Source: Sphingopyxis sp. YF1
GTDB taxonomy: Bacteria; Pseudomonadota; Alphaproteobacteria; Sphingomonadales; Sphingomonadaceae
Direction of reading: 5' to 3'
NCBI RefSeq assembly: GCF_022701295.1
Contig: NZ_CP033204.1
Coordinates: forward strand, 1,426,001 to 1,490,000
DNA: 64,000 nt
Shown: piece after piece, positions 60,826 through 64,000 of the stretch
How positions within the stretch are numbered: the stretch's first letter is position 1
How the letters are laid out: every line of letters begins with the position of its first letter
Position numbers and translations under genes: made by a program
The notes under the pieces: generated by a model
What the model saw: only the letters and a program-made list of their open reading frames with translations
The model's database searches: none
What the model was told of the DNA's origin: nothing

Positions 60826-62283
60826 TCAGACAACCCGTTCGGCGAGCAGGGAAAATTGATCGTCGACGCTGTTCTCGTCGAAATCGGTCAGCGTCGTCGG
60901 ATAATCGCCGGTGAAGCAGGCGTCGCAATATTGCGGCCCGGCGTCGATGCGTTCGGCTTCGCCCAGCGCGCGATAGAGGCCATCGATCGTTAGGAAGGCG
61001 AGGCTGTCGGCGTTGATGAAGTTCGCCATCTGGCCGACGGTCATCTGCGCGGCGAGCAGTTTCGCGCGCTCGGGCGTGTCGACGCCATAGAAGCAGCTGT
61101 GCTGGGTCGGCGGGCTGGCGATCCGCATATGCACCTCGGCCGCGCCGGCATCGCGCATCATCTGCACGATCTTGAGGCTCGTCGTGCCGCGCACGATCGA
61201 ATCGTCGATCAGGACGACCCGCTTGCCCGCGATCAGCGCCTTGTTCGCATTATGCTTCAGCTTGACGCCCAGGTGGCGGACCTTGTCGCCCGGCTGGATG
61301 AAGGTGCGCCCGACATAGTGCGAGCGGATGATCCCGAGTTCGAAGGGGATTCCCGATTCCTGCGCATAGCCGATCGCGGCGGGCGTGCCCGAATCGGGGA
61401 CGGGGATGACGAGGTCGGCCTCGACGCCGTTTTCGCGCGCGAGTTCGGCGCCGATCGCCTTGCGCACCGAATAGACGCTGGTGCCGTCGACGATCGTGTC
61501 GGGGCGCGAGAAATAGACATATTCGAAGATGCACGGGCGCGCCGCGCGTTCGGCAAAGGGGCGGTGCGACGTGAGCTGGCCGTCGCGGATGATCACCAGC
61601 TCGCCCGGATCGACCGAGCGCACGAACTGCGCGCCGACGACATCGAGCGCCACCGATTCGGACGCGAAGATGAAGGCATCGTTGAGCTTGCCGATCACCA
61701 GCGGGCGGATGCCGAGCGGATCGCGGCAGCCGATCATGCCTTCGGCGGTCAGGCAGATCAGCGAATAGGCGCCCTCGACCTGCTTCAACGCGTCGATGAA
61801 GCGGTCGAGCAGGGTGCGATAGTTCGACGTCGCGACGAGGTGGATGATCACTTCGGTGTCGCTGGTCGACTGGAAGATCGACCCGCGGCGGACGAGAATC
61901 TTCTTCAGCGCCGTCGCGTTCGAGATATTGCCGTTGTGCGCGATCGCGAACCCGCCGGTCGACAGGTCGGCGAACAGCGGCTGGACGTTGCGCAGCGCGG
62001 TCTCGCCCGTCGTCGAATAGCGGACATGGCCGACCGCCGAGGGCCCGGCGAGCTGGCGCATGATGTCGTCGCGGTCGAAATTACCCGCGACATGGCCCAT
62101 CGCGCGGTGCGTATGGAAATCCCTGCCGTCGAAGGCAGTGATTCCCGCGGCCTCCTGGCCGCGGTGCTGGAGCGCATGGAGCCCCAGTGCCACGACGGCT
62201 GCGGCGCTGTCCGCGCCATGAATACCAAAGACGCCGCACTCCTCGCGGAGCTTGTCGTCGTCGAACGGGTGTGTGGTGAGCAT
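60826..62283 (-). CDS. purF: Amidophosphoribosyltransferase
   Basis: 485 residues. The first committed step of purine synthesis. The propeptide LTTHPFDDDKLREE is removed before Cys (EECGVFGIHGADSAAAVVALGLHALQHRGQEAAGITAF), the glutaminase nucleophile. The PRPP site is VVLIDDSIVRGTTSLK. ADSLAFLTIDGLYRAL and the C-terminal YCDACFTGDYPT match. The conserved Cys cluster near the end suggests the Fe-S form as in Bacillus PurF: CFYGVD and CDACFTG. Start at 62283 from alignment; upstream residues are not family. Confidence 0.96.
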   Translation of the reverse strand: MLTTHPFDDDKLREECGVFGIHGADSAAAVVALGLHALQHRGQEAAGITAFDGRDFHTHRAMGHVAGNFDRDDIMRQLAGPSAVGHVRYSTTGETALRNVQPLFADLSTGGFAIAHNGNISNATALKKILVRRGSIFQSTSDTEVIIHLVATSNYRTLLDRFIDALKQVEGAYSLICLTAEGMIGCRDPLGIRPLVIGKLNDAFIFASESVALDVVGAQFVRSVDPGELVIIRDGQLTSHRPFAERAARPCIFEYVYFSRPDTIVDGTSVYSVRKAIGAELARENGVEADLVIPVPDSGTPAAIGYAQESGIPFELGIIRSHYVGRTFIQPGDKVRHLGVKLKHNANKALIAGKRVVLIDDSIVRGTTSLKIVQMMRDAGAAEVHMRIASPPTQHSCFYGVDTPERAKLLAAQMTVGQMANFINADSLAFLTIDGLYRALGEAERIDAGPQYCDACFTGDYPTTLTDFDENSVDDQFSLLAERVV

Positions 62284-62402
62284 CGGGGTCCAGCTTCGGG
62301 GGCAGTGACTGCGGCGCATATAGGGAGGGGAAATGCAATTGTCGCCCCCCAAATGGGACTCTTGCGTGACAGCGGCGTCGCGGCTGGTTTAAGGCGTCGG
62401 GC

Positions 62403-62783
62403 ATGACCGATCCGCGCGACAGTTCCGACCGTTTCGACCCGCGTTTCGACGCCGCGGGTCTCGTCACCGCCATCGTCGTCGATGCGGAGACGTCGATCCT
62501 GCTGATGGTCGCGCATATGAACGACGCGGCGATCCGGCTGACGCAGGAAACGGGGCAGGCGCATTTCTGGTCGCGGTCGCGCCAGTCGCTGTGGCGCAAG
62601 GGCGAGACATCGGGGAACGGGCTGAGCGTGACCGAGATGCGTGTGGATTGCGACCAGGACGCGCTGCTGCTGCGCGTGCGGCCCGCGGGCCCCGCGTGCC
62701 ATACCGGGCGCCGGTCGTGCTTCTATCGCCGTATCGAGGCCGACGGGACGCTGACCTTTCTGGCCGACGATGCGCAGGGCTAG
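62403..62783 (+). CDS. hisI: Phosphoribosyl-AMP cyclohydrolase
   Basis: 126 residues. The third step of histidine synthesis. [53 protein letters not shown] and [32 protein letters not shown] carry the zinc Cys/His and the Mg Asp ligands. The single-function HisI form, without HisE. It overlaps the next lipoprotein gene by 14 bases. Confidence 0.95.
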   Translation: MTDPRDSSDRFDPRFDAAGLVTAIVVDAETSILLMVAHMNDAAIRLTQETGQAHFWSRSRQSLWRKGETSGNGLSVTEMRVDCDQDALLLRVRPAGPACHTGRRSCFYRRIEADGTLTFLADDAQG

Positions 62784-63297
62784 CGCGGCGCTGCTCATCC
62801 TGCTGCTCGCCGGTTGCGGACGCCCCGCGCCCGAGGCGAAGGCGGTCGACGAGGACAATCCGCTCGAACTGGCGGCGCGCGAGCGCGGTATCGTCCGCTC
62901 CGAATCCGCCGATCTCACCGGGGTGTTCGAGCGGCGGCACGACATCGGCCGCGATGCGATGTGCGTCGTGCCCGACGGGGCGGGGCGCTGGCGCTTTGCG
63001 CTGACCGCATCCTACGGCCCCGGCCTGTCGTGCGAGGCGCGCGGCAGCGCGGTGCGCGAGGGGCAGGGGTGGCGGCTCGATTTCGCCGGTGCCGAAGGGT
63101 GCAGCGCCGTGGTGCACGAAGACGAGGACGAATTGCGCCTGCCCGGGCGCCTGCCGCCGCAGTGCGAGAAGCTGTGTCCGAACCGGGCGTCGTTGTCGGG
63201 ACTGCGCCTGCCGCGCGCGAGCTGGGCTGCGGCCGATGCAAGACACTTGCAGATGAAGGACAAGGACGGCAATATGGCGACGCCCTGCGGAAGCTGA
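62770..63297 (+). CDS. Small lipoprotein, AprI/Inh-like
   Basis: 175 residues. Lipoprotein signal [19 protein letters not shown] (lipobox LLAGC). The mature part [49 protein letters not shown] resembles the C-x-C beta-barrel of alkaline proteinase inhibitors (AprI/Inh type), with two more Cys pairs later. The likeness is weak. Periplasmic or outer-membrane, lipid-anchored. Overlaps hisI. Confidence 0.65.
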   Translation: MRRASAALLILLLAGCGRPAPEAKAVDEDNPLELAARERGIVRSESADLTGVFERRHDIGRDAMCVVPDGAGRWRFALTASYGPGLSCEARGSAVREGQGWRLDFAGAEGCSAVVHEDEDELRLPGRLPPQCEKLCPNRASLSGLRLPRASWAAADARHLQMKDKDGNMATPCGS

Positions 63298-63363
63298 TCG
63301 GGGCGGATTCCGCAAAACCGGCGGCCTTGACGTTCACGTCAACGGAAACTAATCCTGTCCGCC

Positions 63364-63795
63364 ATGACCGACGATTACGGCCACGCCCATATCGACACGC
63401 CCGATCATCTGGGGCGCGAGCAGTATAGCATCACCGACCTGTCCACCGAGTTCGGCGTCACCGCGCGCGCGCTCCGTTTCTACGAGGACGAGGGGCTGAT
63501 CAGCCCTTCGCGCAAGGGCCTGTCGCGCATCTATTCGAAGCGCGATCGCGCGCGGCTGGCCTGGATATTGCGCGCCAAGCGCACGGGATTCAGCCTCGCC
63601 GACATTCGCGAGATGATCGACCTGTACGACGTCGGCGACAACCGCAAGCTTCAACGGCAGGTGACGATCGAAAAGTGCCAGCAACGCATTGCCTTGCTGC
63701 GCCGTCAGCGCGACGATATTGACAGCGCTGTAGATGAGCTGTCACGCTTCATCGATATGGTGAAGGAAGTCGATGCCGGCCACGAAGCCGGCTGA
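63364..63795 (+). CDS. MerR-family regulator (LiuR-like)
   Basis: 143 residues. [69 protein letters not shown] is a MerR DNA-binding region and hinge, with the acidic N-terminal leader [13 protein letters not shown]. The C-terminal helix [30 protein letters not shown] dimerises; no Cys metal site. This group controls acyl-CoA catabolism, agreeing with the acyl-CoA dehydrogenase gene 55 bases downstream. Confidence 0.88.
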   Translation: MTDDYGHAHIDTPDHLGREQYSITDLSTEFGVTARALRFYEDEGLISPSRKGLSRIYSKRDRARLAWILRAKRTGFSLADIREMIDLYDVGDNRKLQRQVTIEKCQQRIALLRRQRDDIDSAVDELSRFIDMVKEVDAGHEAG

Positions 63796-63850
63796 GCCTC
63801 TCCCCAGGCAAAGATCGATTGCTGGACCCCGCTTCTCAAAAGGATACCCC

Positions 63851-64000
63851 ATGCCCGTCTATCGCGCTCCCGTGCAGGACACGCTCTTTCTCCTCAACGA
63901 CGTGCTCGGCATCGAGCGCTACGCCAATCTGCCCGGTTTCGCCAACGCGACCCCCGACATGGTCGAGGCGGTGCTGAGCGAGGCGGGAAAATTCTGCGAG
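63851..64000 (+). CDS. Acyl-CoA dehydrogenase, 3' end outside window
   Basis: The first 50 residues only ([47 protein letters not shown]). The phrase [21 protein letters not shown] is the N-terminal extension of the large DmdC-like acyl-CoA dehydrogenases. It oxidises acyl-CoAs with FAD. The MerR-type gene just upstream likely controls it. The frame is open to the edge of the window. Confidence 0.8.
   Translation, partial: MPVYRAPVQDTLFLLNDVLGIERYANLPGFANATPDMVEAVLSEAGKFCE

Overview
The window looks like a chromosomal segment of an alphaproteobacterium of the order Sphingomonadales, most like Sphingopyxis. The basis is high GC, a CcrM-type GANTC methyltransferase, an aa3-type cytochrome oxidase subunit IV, split transhydrogenase genes (pntAA/pntAB/pntB), many TonB-dependent receptors and glutathione transferases, and the families of short inverted repeats typical of sphingomonads. 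The genus is an inference from gene content and was not computed.

Layout. 0-3.6 kb: two exported amidohydrolases, an NnrU-like and a DUF1003 membrane protein. 3.9-6.2 kb: aldo/keto reductase plus symporter. 6.3-14.5 kb: housekeeping genes (glmM, a ThiD-VOC fusion, rnhB, an SDR, DUF2804, ccrM, folP); several intergenic gaps carry REP-like inverted repeats, and the ccrM leader carries nine GANTC sites. 14.5-17 kb: SRPBCC/ArsR pair and an NtrC-type regulator with altered catalytic motifs. 17.2-22.4 kb: aa3 subunit IV and a transhydrogenase locus whose pntAA is separated from pntAB-pntB by three other genes. 22.5-34 kb: a catabolic region with a racemase, VOC protein, three GSTs, a carboxymuconolactone-decarboxylase-like protein, SnoaL-like protein, MFS carrier, TonB receptor, DUF3237, CoA transferase and HMG-CoA-lyase-like enzyme. 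Three copies of a palindrome CTTAG-N4-CTAAG sit in its promoter gaps.

34.1-41.8 kb: a copper-handling island (DUF411 protein, two small exported proteins, CueR-like MerR, HMA-type CopA, CopZ-like HMA protein, SnoaL-like protein, YHS-type P-ATPase) with two divergent MerR-type promoters. 42.2-47.4 kb: an ECF sigma/FecR/STN-TonB-receptor signalling set, whose receptor has an AT-rich middle. 47.4-50.6 kb: an arsC remnant, tRNA-Lys, folK, family-5 UDG, rppH and an esterase. 50.8-53.8 kb: korA-korB. 53.8-54.3 kb: a GxxExxY nuclease-fold gene between inverted octamer arrays. 54.3-62.3 kb: membrane hydrolase, photolyase, cfa, lipoprotein serine hydrolase flanked by two four-helix membrane paralogues, SDR and purF. 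62.4-64 kb: hisI, a lipoprotein, a MerR regulator and the start of an acyl-CoA dehydrogenase.

The best candidates for something undescribed are the palindrome-marked catabolic regulon (24-33 kb), the GANTC-rich ccrM leader (11.9-12.06 kb), and the GxxExxY gene with its inverted octamer repeats (53.77-54.26 kb). All readings are from sequence inspection; no database search was run.
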